Shown here: positions 40,691 to 53,400 of the stretch, in pieces
Position numbering within the stretch: the first letter of the stretch is position 1
Layout: every line of letters begins with the position of its first letter
Origin: Macropodus opercularis
Taxonomy: Eukaryota > Chordata > Actinopteri > Anabantiformes > Osphronemidae
Length of the DNA stretch: 64,000 bases
Reading direction: 5' to 3'
Assembly: GCA_030770545.1 (NCBI GenBank)
Contig: CM061099.1
Location: 16,003,001-16,067,000, forward strand
Program-made: the position numbers and the translations under genes
Notes under the pieces: model-generated
The model's input: the letters and a program-made list of their open reading frames with translations, nothing else
Database searches by the model: none
Told to the model about the DNA's origin: nothing

Positions 40691-41732
40691 AACAAGAACA
40701 GAATAAAAAGAAATTGTGACCACACAAGACAAATACAATTCTGTATCTGTCATCTGTCTATGAGGTGTTATTAAATATGGAATCACACACTCCCAAGTTC
40801 CATGTGCTCCAAGTTCCAGGTGCAATGTTAATAGCTGTAGTTTCAAAAGGTAAAAAAGTGTGGGAGGTAAAAAAATAAATAAAAATTAAATAAAAACTGA
40901 TGCATGAAAATCCGCACTGATGACAGGAAGATGAAATATTTTGCTATCTGTGACAAATGCATAGATGAATGATTTATTGGAATTGTTAGTGACTTTGAAA
41001 TGAAAAAAAAAACAGCTGGAACAATTAGCCAATAATATGCCCATAATTGAATTGGACAAAAAAGGTTAATGACACGGTTAGGAGACTAAGATAATAAATA
41101 AGAGCTCTCAGGAAATCCTGCTTTAGGCTCCAGGCAGTCATCTAAATATACATTACTCACCAGCGACCTTATAATCAGCCGTCATGCATAAAATAAATAC
41201 AGCTCACGATCATTAGTTTAAAAGGCAAGTTGAAATTTGGAGCGTCAATAGCCAGAGGTTGTGCCAACATCTGTGCGTTGTCGCAGCTGTCCACAAGAAA
41301 TATGATGAAAGAGTTTGTGTGTGTGTGTCTGTGTGTGCACGCTGGAGGCAGAGGAGGAGAGGGAGAAGGGGGCGTGGAGACACCCACCGTTCAGGTACTT
41401 GTCAGGCAACGCCGCTCAGCCTGTTGTTTCTCTTAAGGCAAAAACATTATGTGCTTTTTATTTCTGTTCAGCCTGACGCCAATTAGAACAGTCAGACGTG
41501 TGGCAAAAGAAAAAAAAACAAGGACAACAGCAATATGACGAGTTGACAGGAAAGTAAAACAAAAACACGACCTTAATCGCTCGTTTAATCGTTTGTTGAG
41601 ATCAGCCTTTTATCCTTTAAACGCCTGCGAAGTTTGCAAAGGTAATGGTGGCAGATTCTCCACGCGAGAAAGATCAAGGCATTTACACGCCCAACTTGTA
41701 GTTCTTGTTTTTTGTCAGAACACAAGAAGAAA

Positions 41733-41940
41733 AGAATTATTTTATTTATGTAGCGCCAAATTCACAGCATAAGTCATCTTGAGGCTCTTTAAGGTTTAAG
41801 ACCTTGCACAACATAGAAATGCAACTATATAGGAACCTCCAGCAGAACCAGGCTCAGGGAGGGCGGCCATCTGCCTCAACCGGTTGGGGTGAGGGGATAG
41901 AGAAAAGGTCAAAGGTCAATAACAACAACAACAGGCAACA
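41733..41940 (-). mobile_element. 3' end of a CR1/L2-type LINE, minus strand
   Basis: Read on the minus strand, this stretch runs from CTCTATCCCCTCACCCCAAC and CGGTTGAGGCAGATGGCCGC through a CTGAGCCTGGTTCTGCTGGA GGTT block to GGCGCTACATAAATAAAAT. The same blocks occur in the same order on the plus strand at about 45825-46090, at the 3' end of the LINE described there. The two are therefore copies of one family in opposite orientation. Only the 3' UTR is present, as is usual after incomplete reverse transcription. No coding part remains. Confidence 0.85.
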
Positions 41941-43015
41941 AACTGATTTAGCCAGGTTAAATCCAGTTACGTATGGATGCGTTAAATAGTAATTAAAATA
42001 ATTTCTCTTCACTTATAAGGAATAAAAACACATGCTTGTTTAAGTAAGTAATTATAATAGGACAATAAACAAACGGAGGAGCACTGTAGACCGCATCCAC
42101 GTGTTTCTTTGTATCTGAGGAGGCTGTGGCAAGAGCTGTTGTCCTTGGGGATCGCCAGGGCAATTATCCCAGACCAGAAGGGAACAGGTGGCTATTCCTG
42201 TAACCAGGCCTGCCTCTAATGCCAGAGTGTTGAGAGAGCATGGTGTTAACACTTTTGTAGCTCCCCTGGGCGAAGTAAGCCCCACAGCAGACCTGTGTAA
42301 AAGCCTGTGGTGACGGGTCACCTTGGCAGAAGGTGGCACTGTCTGCATGGGCGACCCAGCTGCTCACAGGGGTTAGATCTGTGAACAGTGTGCTCAGCAA
42401 CGGGAGGCTGCAAACTAAAGACGCTAGGCTTTGGTACCTGTCACCTGTGTGTCATGCAAGATCCATAATGTTGAATTGTAACTTATGAGTTCTGATGCTG
42501 ATGTGTGGATGTTCACCCATCCATTCATCCTAATCAAGTTATCACAAAAACGATAAAGTCATAATAAAGTCATGCTTAGTTAATGATCATTACATTTCAT
42601 AGAATAAATGTTATATTAACACAAGTATGATGTCAATGCTGACTGAAGTATAGTTCATGAATTTTTCATCAATTCATGATACAATACTTCATGTCCTCTT
42701 ACCGTGAAGTGGACGTTGGCTCAATGGCTTTTATTGACATGAATATTGATGATGAAGATGGAAGACGAGCGCTTTGACGATGACATGAACATATTCCAAG
42801 GTTTTCACTACATACATGCTGAGGGATACTGGATTACACGTGACAAGATGACTGTTTAGTCAGAGTTGATGGTCTGATTGTCCTAATTACCAGCACAGGT
42901 CCAAACATTGGCCTTTACTGACGTACATGAGTTGCCAGCTGACACCATACGCAGCATTCCACTGACTAAGCTCAAGAGGTTGGCTTGGATTGGTGCTTTA
43001 AGGGCTTCATTAGTT
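41941..43015. other. Non-coding DNA between repeats
   Basis: This lies between the inverted LINE tail and a further dispersed repeat. The block 42090-42400 is GC-richer than its flanks and open on the minus strand in two frames (about 78 and 98 codons). I recognise no domain in either frame. The rest is AT-rich with no gene. Confidence 0.45.
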
Positions 43016-43190
43016 CTACTGGAATAAGCTAAGGACCATTCTAGAAGCACATTTGATGCCCTGATGTCGGACGAGAAGCACTGACTCTCAGCCTCTGCTC
43101 TAATTCATCCCAAAGGTGTTTTATCGGGCTGAGGTCAGGACTTTGTGCAGGCCAGTCAAGTTCATCCACACCAGACTGTGTCATGGTGTG
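43016..43190 (+). repeat. Dispersed fish repeat, family not assigned
   Basis: The blocks CTAATTCATCCCAAAGGTGT, TTTATCGGGCTGAGGTCAGG, ACTTTGTGCAGGCCAGTCAA and GTTCATCCACACCAGACTGT follow one another directly. This string is familiar from many fish genomes, where it occurs as part of a DNA-transposon-like dispersed repeat. I cannot name the family with certainty. It is not coding in this copy. The left limit is approximate. Confidence 0.55.
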
Positions 43191-43854
43191 GTCTGTATTT
43201 CCCATATTATTGAATTTATTGCTGTCATGTACGATTACTGGTGTCTTGTTTATGGCATTTCACACACAGATTCACAGTCAATCACGTCTTCGCACAGGAG
43301 CATTTGCTCGCTCTCCCCAAATATCCCCGGGCCAGACTGTAGAGGCGGGGGAGAGGGGAAGGGGACATAAATCTGACCCCTTAAGAGATTACACACTATT
43401 AAAGGCATAAGATCCAGGTTGGATGGAAAGCAGAGCCGTAGAGGGGGCTGCAGAAAGATTGCCTGGAATGACTCCGGCTGACACACTGGCCCCATTCTGA
43501 GCCTCGCTTTTAGCCCAACAAGGAGGTTTTTGGCTAGATGCCTGCTCATGTATCTGATTACTGACGGTCTATCACTGCTATCAGACGTTAGACATGATAA
43601 AGCAGCAACACTCTGACAATTTAACAAACCTGTACCCATGACTGTGAAAACATACGGGATGATAGAAGAGCAGAATAAACACAGGAGCAGAACAAATGCG
43701 TTGTCTTTGTTAACCAGTGTGCAGAAGGGATCTCATTCATCACAAAAGCCTCTTGGTGGAAATTATTCTGAATGGATCCTAATGAGATGACACCTGGATG
43801 AAAAATGCTGAGTGGTCCGAACAAACCTCTGTTGTCATCACAACTGGTGGTTGT
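43191..43854. other. Non-coding DNA left of the LINE
   Basis: No gene or recognised repeat was seen. Open frames at 43250-43639 (minus) and 43183-43410 (plus) have no recognisable content. The block 43270-43520 is GC-richer than its surroundings. Confidence 0.4.
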
Positions 43855-46105
43855 GCAGCAAACGATGTGGGCTTCGTAGACAATTGGAGCAGTGTTTAGG
43901 AAAAGTCTTAAGCAGAGGACTCAGAAAACTAGAAAGACAGTGGCGTCCAACAAATTAGGTGAATCCTGTCTAGCATGGAAAGACAGTTTAATACCGTATA
44001 AAAAAACACTTCATGCTGCTAGAACCACATATTATTGATCATTAATTGAAGAAAATAACCCCAGGTTTCTTTTCAGCACTGTAGCCAGGCTGACTAAGAG
44101 TCATAGTTGTGTTGAGCCTAGTGTCCCTTTAAATGTCAGCAGCAATGACTTTATGATTTTTTTTCTAATAAAATCATAACCATTAGAGAAAACATTCATC
44201 AGAATCTGTCAACAAAAGTCATAAACCGATCTGCAGATCCAACAGCCTTAGATCTGCTGGTTAGACCTATGTCTTACTTAAACTGTTTTTCCCCCATAGA
44301 TGGGACTGAGTCAACTTCAATAATTAACTCTGCTAAATCAGATACTTGTCTCTTAGACCCAATCCCAACTAGATTACTCAAAGAAGTTTTTCCATTAATC
44401 AGCACGTCCATATTAAATCAAATCAACCAATCTTTGTTCATAGGCTACGTACCACAGGCTTTTAAAGTTGCTGTGGTCAAACCTTTATTAAAAAAACCTA
44501 CTCTTGACCCTAGAGAACTTGCAAATTATAGGCCTATATCCAATCTGCCCTTTATTTCTAAAGTTCTTGATAAAACTGTAGCTAAACAACTATGTGACCA
44601 CCTGCGTAGAAATAACCTGTATGATGATTTCCAGTCAGGATTCAGATGACATAGCACAGAAACAGCTCTGATTAGAGTCACTAATGATCTTCTCACAGCT
44701 TCAGACAATGGTCTAGTTCCTGTCCTTGTCCTGTTAGATCTTAGTGCAGCATTTGATACGATAGATCACAAGATTCTATTGCAGAGACTGGAACATAGCA
44801 TTGGGATCAAAGGAAAAGCACTGGGATGGTTTAAGTCTTTATTAGATTCCAGTTTGTTCATGATCAATCTTTCATCCACACAAAAATTACCTTTGGAGTT
44901 CCACAGGGTTCTATGCCTGCTCCAATACTTTACATGTCTCCCCTTGGTAATATTATTAGGAAACAATCAATAAATTTCCATTGCTATGCGATGATAATCA
45001 GTTATATTTGTCCATGAAACCAGAGGAAACAAACCAATTAGTCAAACTTCAAACTTGTTTAAAAGACATCAAATCCTGGATGTCCTGTAACTCCCTTCAA
45101 CTAAATTCAGATAAAACTGAGGTTATTATAATTGGTGCTAAAAGCCACAGAGACCCATTATTGAATCAGATGGTTACTCTGGATGACATAACATTAGCTT
45201 CAGGTTCTACTGTGAGGAACCTTGGTGTCATTTTTGACCAAGATCTCTCCTTCACATCATACATTTAAAAAAGAACCTAGAACCTCTAGAACTGCCTACT
45301 TCCACCTTAGGAATATTGCTAAAAGTAGGAGCATCCTTTCACAGAGTTATGCTAAGAAATTGATCCATGCATTTGTTACCTCTAGGCTGTAACTCACTCA
45401 TAAGCTGCAGCCAGAGTTTTGACTGGACTTAGGAAGAGAGATCACATTTCTCCTACATTAGCTTCTCTGCATTGGCTGTCTGTCAAATCTAGGATAGAAT
45501 TCAAAACTCTTCTCCTCACCTACAAAGCTCGTCATAATAAAGCTCCATCTTATCTTAAAGACCTCATGGCTCCTTATGCTCCCAACACAACGCTTGGTTC
45601 ACAGAGCACTGGTCTGCTTGTGGTTCCTAGAGTTTCTAAAAGTAGAACGGGAGGCAGAGCCTTTAGCTACCGAGCTCTTCTCCTGTGGAACCAGCTTCCA
45701 GTCCAGGTTCGAGAAGCAGACACCCTCTCTAGTTTTAAAACTAGGCTTAAAACCTCAGAGCCATGTGTCTCCAGTGTTCTGTTGCTGCTTGTTTTGTTGT
45801 TTTTGCTGTGTTCTTTTCTCTCTTCTCTATCCCCTCACCCCAACCGGTCAAGGCAGATGGCCGCCCACACTGAGCCTGGGTCTGCTGGAGGTTTCTTCCT
45901 CTCTATAGAGGGAGTTTTTCCTCCGCTGTTGCTATTAAAATGTACAAGTTATTGATTGGCTACAATTAAAAGCTTGCTCTATGTGGGGTTTGTTGGGTTT
46001 AGCTGTGTAAGGTCTTAAATCTTACTTCTAAAGTGCCTTGAGATAACTGATGTTGATGGTGAATTGGAGCGATATAAATAAAACTGAATATAATTGAATT
46101 GAACT
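43855..46105 (+). mobile_element. Decayed CR1/L2-type LINE, reverse-transcriptase region and 3' end
   Basis: A plus-strand non-LTR retrotransposon copy lacking most of its 5' half. It starts with a remnant of the region before the reverse transcriptase (LRKLERQW near 43921). The fingers and palm follow from 44269, with LLDPIPTRLLKEVFP, LLKKPTLDP, NYRPISNLPFISKVLDK and FQSGFR. Next come VLVLLDLSAAFDTIDHKILL (first catalytic Asp block), GVPQGS in another frame near 44897, and the degraded YADD site at 44984-44995. LNSDKTEVIIIG, RNLGVIFDQDLSF, SLHWL and RIEFKTLLLTYKA complete the C-terminus. A 3' UTR ends at ATATAAATAAAACTGAATAT. Stops at 44647 and after 45265 and at least two frameshifts make it inactive. 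Confidence 0.92.
44269..45955 (+). pseudogene. LINE reverse-transcriptase pseudogene (fragments in several frames)
   Basis: The protein-coding remnant of the LINE. Open pieces are 44269-44649, 44650-44880, 44981-45268 and 45419 to about 45770. An in-frame TGA at 44647-44649 interrupts the block after FQSGFR. A frameshift near 44880-44895 puts GVPQGS into a different frame from the DLSAAFD block. A one-base loss inside the YADD codons at 44984-44995 shifts it again. A further stop follows DQDLSFTSYI. The catalytic aspartates are therefore not in one readable frame. The open frame beyond about 45770 is 3' UTR. Confidence 0.88.
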
Positions 46106-49100
46106 GGCATGAATGTAAATTTCTAATGACCACAGAGCTGCTGTTCTCCAGGAGCAGAATTTGGTGAATCACAAAACATCCATCAGAAGCCAATTATGGC
46201 AAATATTTCCCATTTATTGCATGTGATTCGCAAATTGTCTGCTTTAATGACGATCAAAACTCTTTGGCAGTGCTGCTCGTTCGGCCATTCACGAACAGGC
46301 TTCAGGGACAGAGCTGCAGTAAAGCTGCCCACAGACATTCAGCATCTTGAACAGGAACATTACAGCGAATCAAACCACCAACTATATCACTGATCTTCAG
46401 TAACGTTGAATCTGCTGTATTAATAATTGTGTGTAGATTCATTTAAAAGACGTCTGAGGCAGATCATGGATTAAATGTGTGTAAATCATAATGATCGCAC
46501 TGCAGCTATGCTGACGTTATTTACTGCATTCACTGACATTGTGAAAATGAGCTCACAACAAAATAAACACCTAGAGAAACACTGCTCCTTGTGTGACCTT
46601 GTTGTAAAACTAACTGACTTATGGAATATTTCTGCAGGTGTCAATAAAACACACTCACTTTTTATATTCAAGAATTCAATTAAATGTATCAATTTTAGTT
46701 GATGGAATTATTTTGGACAAATAGTAAAAGTATCTTTGTTGTAACTAATTAGATCAGTAGCGAATGAAAAGAATAGCGAATGGACAAACTGAAAATGTTG
46801 AACTACTAGAATGCTGAGAAATTGCCAAAGTAATTACCATTGCTCATGAGAGAGTCATGACCGTACAAGCAAACATCATGACAGTCCAGATAAGAGTGGC
46901 AGAAGCAAACAAGTCAATTAGATTTAAGTACAATCCTGCATCTGATCTAGCTGTAAGAGAAAAACTCATTTAAGAATAGATCATTTCATTTCACAGTTTT
47001 CTGTAGATTAACTGATTAACGGATTGCTGTGATTTGTTAGGTCAAAGGTGAGCTGTTCAAACGTCAGTGATCGTTTCTAGCTGATACTCACACACAGTCC
47101 TATAATATATATATAAAACACACATCCGACCGTGTCTATATAACGTTAGCACAAATTAAATAAGAAAAATAAACACTTGCCATGTGCTTGTGGATATTAA
47201 ACGCACTCCGACACGCTGTGAGTCTCTCCCTCTCTGACACTCAAACAAAAGCTGCTCTGTTTGAGACAAAACATCAGAATGTGCAGAGGCCCCAGATTTC
47301 ACTTGGCTCTCCCCTCGAAACTCTCCAGTGGCTCATCAAAGTGAGAATAAGGAAGGAACTTCGCTGTGGTTTCATGGCAAGCTCAAACATGGGCTCAGCC
47401 TTTGAGGAGATGTTTGAAAGATCGCCACGTTTTTTCTTTTCTTTTCTTTTTGTGCAGGGTTTCTGAGGTGAACAGCAGATACAGAGACATATCAGGAGAG
47501 CGACTCAAACGTCTTTTGAGTATGAACAAGACCGCGGAAGATGGCAAGAAGACAAGCGTAATCACATCGTTTGTTGACACCTATGCCCCGTGGATATCTA
47601 AAACAGGAACATCCACACCTCATCTGGAATTAATATCACTTGGCAAAAGAGATACTCATACAACTGAGTGACTAACACCCAAGGGTGGAGCTGATAGATC
47701 AAGACAAGTTGTCTCTGTCCCTGGGTGTGTGGGAGGCAGGCGTCAGGCCAGTCAAACGGGCAGACAGGCCGGCCAAGGTCCCTGTGTGGCAGAGTGACAT
47801 GCGGGAGGGGGGAATGGCTGAACGAGGTGCATGGGAACCTCGCTCTAAGAAGATGACAGCTCTATAAGTCAGGCCCTGATAAAGCAGTCAGAAGTGACAA
47901 TCTCTGGGACCCAGCCAGCGCAGTCCTCGTCCCGCTCAGATAAAGTCAGACAGGCCATCCATCAGCCGGGAGACAGGGAGCTGGACCAAAAGCGCTCCTG
48001 CCTCAATGGAAACCACTCAGTGACCAGCCGCTGCAGGAATGCGCAGAGCCCCTTGCTCTGGAGGAACAAAGCTGTGAAGGCCTTTCTGAGGGGATCACGC
48101 GTAGAAATTCGAGGGAGTGTGTGACACGTAGAGGTGGAGACGCCGCGTCCCGGCAATAAAAAGGGTGGAGACGGTGGTCAACAATGGCAGGGGACACGGC
48201 ACATCTCTGGCCGAGAAGACCACCACGAGCGCAGACAACAGAGCAACGCTGGAGGAGCATGGCAGCATCACGTGAAAGCATTAAGCTATGGAAGAGCACG
48301 TCACACAATACATTCCTCACGTCAAGCCTCCGCAAACGCAGACAAAGCCAGTGTCAAATGAAATGTACTAAACTAAAAAAAACACATGGATACATCACGT
48401 TGAACTTCACTCAGCAAAGATGCGGATGTAGATCAAATCTGTTCATAATGTAAACGTAATCATTCAGCGTATTATTCTGTGTGCCATCAATAAACATCAG
48501 CAGATTTAACTCTCTCTAGCCTCTGTCTATAGTCCATAGGTCACTATTAAACAACTAACAAGCAATAAAAGTAGAGGTTATTTTAATATTCATATAATTA
48601 AATAAATTAATGCTAAAAACTGTGGAAGGAGCTGTTTAAGTGGGTTTAGCACAAAGATCGGCAACAAGAAACACCATCTACTCCTCCTCTGCCCAAAGGT
48701 TAATGCAGCTCATCATTTACTATGTATTATTATTTATCATCAATTATATCTTGTTAATTCCGTGTGTCAGAGTGTTAACGTGACATGTTGTGGTGTTATG
48801 GGTAATTACTTTATGTGCAGGGCTATTTACGATATTTACTTTAATTTATAATTAACAGTAAGATAGGAGGGTGGCTTCAGTGTTTGTTTCAAATGTGTAT
48901 TCCCCAAAAATGTCAGGATCATTGTTTAGCAACAACCTCTGTGAAGTGTCACCTCCAGCGGACATCGTGCTCATCGTGGCCTAGAACGTGACTTGCAGTC
49001 GTTGCTCACCATAAATAGCAACTTGTCCCCATTTCGTAGCCAATAGCCAACAGCAAGGAAGCTGTTGATGCAGCTAAAATAACATTCCAGTCCTGCTCCA

Positions 49101-50238
49101 TCATGTTTCGTGTTGGAAGGACACCGAGCACAGGCTGCGTTCAACCGGCTTCTGACTTGGCAGCACGGCGAGCGTGAAGGTGCGCGCTAACTGCATCAAA
49201 GCACGTAATTCTCTCTTAGGCTTGTGATCGCCACGCCTCATCTCCTTTTCCCGCGCATCCAAAACGCTTGCCTTCGCCAGGTCGTGTTGGAACACTTCTT
49301 TAATTACACGGGGAAGGGCGGCGCTGGGAGCCGGTCGGGTAGGCGACCCCCTTCGCACAAAACACGGCGACCGAATTAATGAACGGAAAAGTTTGCTTTG
49401 GAAAAGTGTCAACGACGACGTGCTAGAGCGGAACTTGTCACGTGGCTCCGCTGCAGGCGGGTCGGTGTGGAAAACATGAAGGTGTTATAGGAAGGAAAAG
49501 GGACGTCACGATGAAACTCTATCTACTATGAATCTTGTGTATATTAATGAGGCTTCACTGTTCTACTGCACACTTGAGGCTCCTAGCAGACGAAAAGGGT
49601 GTATGTTCACACAGGTGGTTGAAAGTTGCCAAACTACAATTTTTCCTGTTTCGGTAACTGAGGTAGCTTGGACCGCACCTGTTTCTCATCTGCAGAGCCA
49701 CAACCTTCCTATTAATTTATAGAAGCGCAAACCCACTGGGGGAAAGCTGGAGCTCGTACCGTATGAGCGGGAGTAAATCACGTCGCTCAGCAGAATGCGG
49801 TGGATAGGAGAAAATCAAGAGCCAGAGCGAGAGGAGCAGATCGCGGCCTGTCCCTTCGTGCAAACGTTGGCGTGCGTTCGAAGCTGACTCTGGGAAAGAA
49901 GCAGGAGATGCGCTGGCGGCAGATCAGACCGAGGTGAAGAGCGTTCTTCACTCAGACTGGCCTCGAACCGTTCGCCAAGGCCGGCTACCTGCACGGGAAA
50001 GCTTCTGCTGACATCAAAGGCAGGTTATCTGGTCTGAGTCCAGATGTCACTGGGTTTCCACATCATCTGGCTCGAGGGAACATCTGACTCACTCATTGAA
50101 CTGGATCCAAAGTCTCATAGACGCTGAAAAAAAAATCCTTTAGCTTGTTGCACTGTTTGCATTATTTTGCCTCTATTGTTACTCTTCGTCTGCCCCCAAC
50201 ATTCCAGCTCGCCTCGCACCATTTGTCCTGTCAGCTCC
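46106..50238. other. Gene-poor non-coding DNA
   Basis: No gene could be supported. The blocks 47680-48360 and 49100-50100 are GC-richer than their flanks, and several frames stay open for 60-110 codons in each. The frames conflict and carry no recognisable domain. They may be regulatory or part of an unrecognised transcript. The remainder is AT-rich. Confidence 0.45.
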
Positions 50239-50244
50239 TTTATT
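50239..50244 (-). terminator. AATAAA poly(A) signal, minus strand (candidate)
   Basis: TTTATT on the plus strand gives GTGAATAAAGGAG on the minus strand, just past the small hydrophobic frame at 50332-50406. It is meaningful only if that frame is transcribed. Confidence 0.25.
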
Positions 50245-50331
50245 CACAGCCCACAGAGTCCTCAACCATTGTCGACCTGAAGCCAGGGCGACTGGAGGAT
50301 AAAGGTCTCACACGGCTCCTGTGAAGGCCCC

Positions 50332-50406
50332 TTAGCGCACGCATACCTGATGCTGCACATAAACAAAGAGCAGCAGGAAGACGGCAAGGACGCACAGCCA
50401 GGACAT
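50332..50406 (-). CDS. Possible 24-residue single-pass membrane peptide or signal-peptide exon
   Basis: On the minus strand an ATG at 50406 (context AAATATGTCC, A at -3) opens MSWLCVLAVFLLLFVYVQHQ. This is a continuous hydrophobic helix followed by VCVR and a TAA at 50332. Two readings are possible. It may be a tiny membrane-peptide gene, supported by an AATAAA at 50239-50244, about 90 bases past the stop. Or it may be a signal-anchor exon spliced at CATCAG|GTATGC. I do not recognise the protein and see no further exon. Hydrophobic short frames also occur by chance, so this is a weak call. Confidence 0.18.
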   Translation of the reverse strand: MSWLCVLAVFLLLFVYVQHQVCVR

Positions 50407-53400
50407 ATTTAGCGGGGACTCGAACATTTATCAGAAAAGACACATTTTAGTGACATGTTGTTTTTTTCTGTCTTTACAATTGTCTGGTGCAGGTTAAAGA
50501 CCCCCCGGGGTCCAGTACGGATGGTAATGCAAAACCCTGTCTTTTTAAATCTGAAAAAAAGGATGATGATCCTGTTTGGTAGATGTTGGAAATGGATTCA
50601 TGTGCAGTTATGAATGTTCTTTTGTACATAATGATTTGAATATAGTTGAATCTACATGTGAAATATATATAAGTGGAGAATGGTGAAAATGAGATAAATA
50701 ACAGATATTACGTTGAGTTCAAGATCAGAACCTTGCTCAGCGCTGAATATGAGAGTACTGTTGATCCTCTCACATTTGCGTACATTTCATCTGCAATACA
50801 TTTTATTATTATTTATTACAATTTGAAGATATTTTATTATCAGCATATTGGTGCTGATAACGTGTAGCTACGTCTAAAAATGGTCAAACCACACCCAAAA
50901 TATTTCTGTTACATTACTATTCGTCCCACATGCAGAGTACACTTCCTTGTTCAAAGATGTACACTCCCTGCATCAAGTTTTCATTAAATATACACAAATC
51001 CAACATAGTTTAATAAAGTGGACTACAGTGAAACGGCCTTAAAATGCAGGCTGATAAATACTCAATCTATATGTAAATATGAGGTACATAGGGGGAAAAA
51101 AAATCAAAATGTACGAAAAAGCATTAGCTGGACTATTTGATCAGAGCCCCAGGAGCTGAAGTTATGATTTTTAATGGAATCTGAGGAGGAGAGAGTGTCA
51201 GAGCAGAGGCAGGGAGGTGAGGGCATGAAAGCGTTCACGGGGACCTGGCTATCTGAGAGGACAGCGGATAACAGAATGGACCTGAAAGATTACGCTCACT
51301 GAGTGGAAACGGAATTATTGCGTTCTGAGGTCTCAGCAGGTTTTCTGCACTCCTACAGTCACAAAAGAAGAAGAAGAAAAAAAAACAGACGTTGAATAAA
51401 AACTTTCTCGTTTGCAGGTTGAACTGCGGCTTTCAGTTGTGGTTCGAAAACAGCGAAACTGCAGAAAAAGCCAACTGAAAACCTAAAGGCTATGAGAAAA
51501 GGACTTTCTTATGTGGATAGAATATTAGACATTCAATCTGAAAGTGTATCCACTTAGCAAAAAGATGCAGTGATGCCATGAATGGGTAGCACCTGTCACT
51601 CATGATGTCTTTCTCTCACATTAGTGGTCTGACTCTGTTAAAGGAGTATTTTCCAGCAGCTTTAGCTTTAACTGCGTCTGTACATATTCTACTTCTTCTC
51701 TTTTTCTCTCATTACACTGGCAAAGAATTTTACAGTTTTTTTACATTGAGGTTGTGATTGGTTAGAACCAATATTAACAAGCAATTACGTTCTGTTGGTT
51801 CGGTCGCTTGTCTTTTTGTGACCTTTTTACCTTAGTCAGCTTCTCTCAGCGTCAACTTTTTCATCTCCTGCATTTTTGTCAGTCAGGAGCTTAGAGCTGT
51901 TCTGTGTCAGAGCGCTTAATTTCTTTTCCAGTTATTTACTCAAGTTACAAGTTAAAAAATCTACTTTATTCTAGGTCAGACTTCTCAAGTAAATAAGGAC
52001 ATCATCTAACAACAAATAACAACAAATATCATCACTGTATTTTTAAACGTTTCTTCATGGAAAAATGTTCAAGTCAATCAGTTTTGGAGTCCACAAAAGA
52101 GTTATATGACTATGGTGTAAAGGGTTTGCTGTGGCTTTTCCGCTGTCTTGAATTCATGGAAATCCATCCGATAGATTTGAAGACATGTCACTATAAAATC
52201 CCAAATGTGAACTTACTGGCTGTGCTTGAGGAAAATGTTAACAGGATTTATCCAATATCCCTTCAAATGTGGAACGGATCACCCTGTAGATGTTCACAAC
52301 AATCAATTTTCTTGAAAGAAAAAAAAAAAAAAGTACCAGCAGTGATATTAGAAGACTGGGCTGAAACCTACAGGAGTGCATTTCCATCCATAACACCATC
52401 CGCAACCAGAACCAAGAATGATCTGTTGACCAGGGAGGCAAAATTTCAAACTTCTTCTTCACAGTCGCACTTCTTACTACCATTCTTAAAATAAACAGGG
52501 AAATGACAAAAACTTGGTTAATAACAGTTGAATAGCCCGGTAAACGAAGGAATGTACTTGCCCACAGAGATTTATTAAGTTCGTCAATTTCAAGGTATGT
52601 TTGCATGTTAACATCTGTCTTTAACAGGGTGTAGCGCAGTAAAGCATGGCGATGTGTTCCGTGCGGCTCCATATGAGTCATGTAACGTTCCACATGTGGT
52701 GATTAGTGCCCAATCGTGGTCCACACATGGACATGAATGGAGTGTTTGCAGAAGCTTCTAAACTCTTATCCCCAAATGACGGTTTAACAACTTAAGTCTA
52801 ATAAGACTGGGGCTTTAGGATCCATAGACAAATTACCCCACAGCTCAGCTAAAGACGGGCTGATCTGATGGCATCGTAGGAACAAAGGCGACTTATTGGC
52901 AAACAGCAGTAAATAACAGTCGACTGGGGCCAAAGTGAAATCACGTCTTATGCATAAATGACTGTTTATGCGTTTGTCTGCTCAGGAAGATCTGGGTTTT
53001 CTCACAGACTCACTCAACATGCATATGTTGGACCACACAATAAACACAGCAAACCGCTTGGTTCTGGTTTCCCATCAGCTTTCATCCACCGTGTGCCGCT
53101 AAAGTTTGGATTTACTATTTACTAGAGTTGCTGTAAATCAGACGCTAAATGACCTTCACCTTCGCAGCCACGTGTTAGCAGCCTGAGGATTTAGTGAGCT
53201 GCACTGTGGCTGCAGGGCAAATGTTGTACATCGTAAACATTAAGTCTAATTGCTGGAAATGGAATAAATATTGTTGCAGGCCTGCGTGGATGCATGAAAA
53301 TAATTTATAGGCACATGGAGAAGTAAAGAAAAGAGGAAGCAAACAGGGACCCTTCAACCTTGACAGGTATTGATGCGTCCAGTGTGCATACTAATATGCT

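Larger units (their letters stand above)
29641..41730. other. Gene-poor non-coding DNA
   Basis: No coding gene could be supported. Overlapping short open frames at 32894-33294 use three frames at once, have no domain and are best read as chance. Contents include a perfect hairpin at 32528-32561, a very long GT/AC hairpin at 37099-37147, a CAA repeat at 37881-37898, a CA repeat at 39410-39434 and a weak match to a dispersed repeat near 40600-40690. Confidence 0.5.

Noticed and set aside
52057..52494. Plus-strand open frame of 145 codons
   Set aside because: No domain or family resemblance. It includes a lysine run from an A-tract, and one or two stop-free runs of this length are expected by chance in 64 kb of AT-rich DNA.
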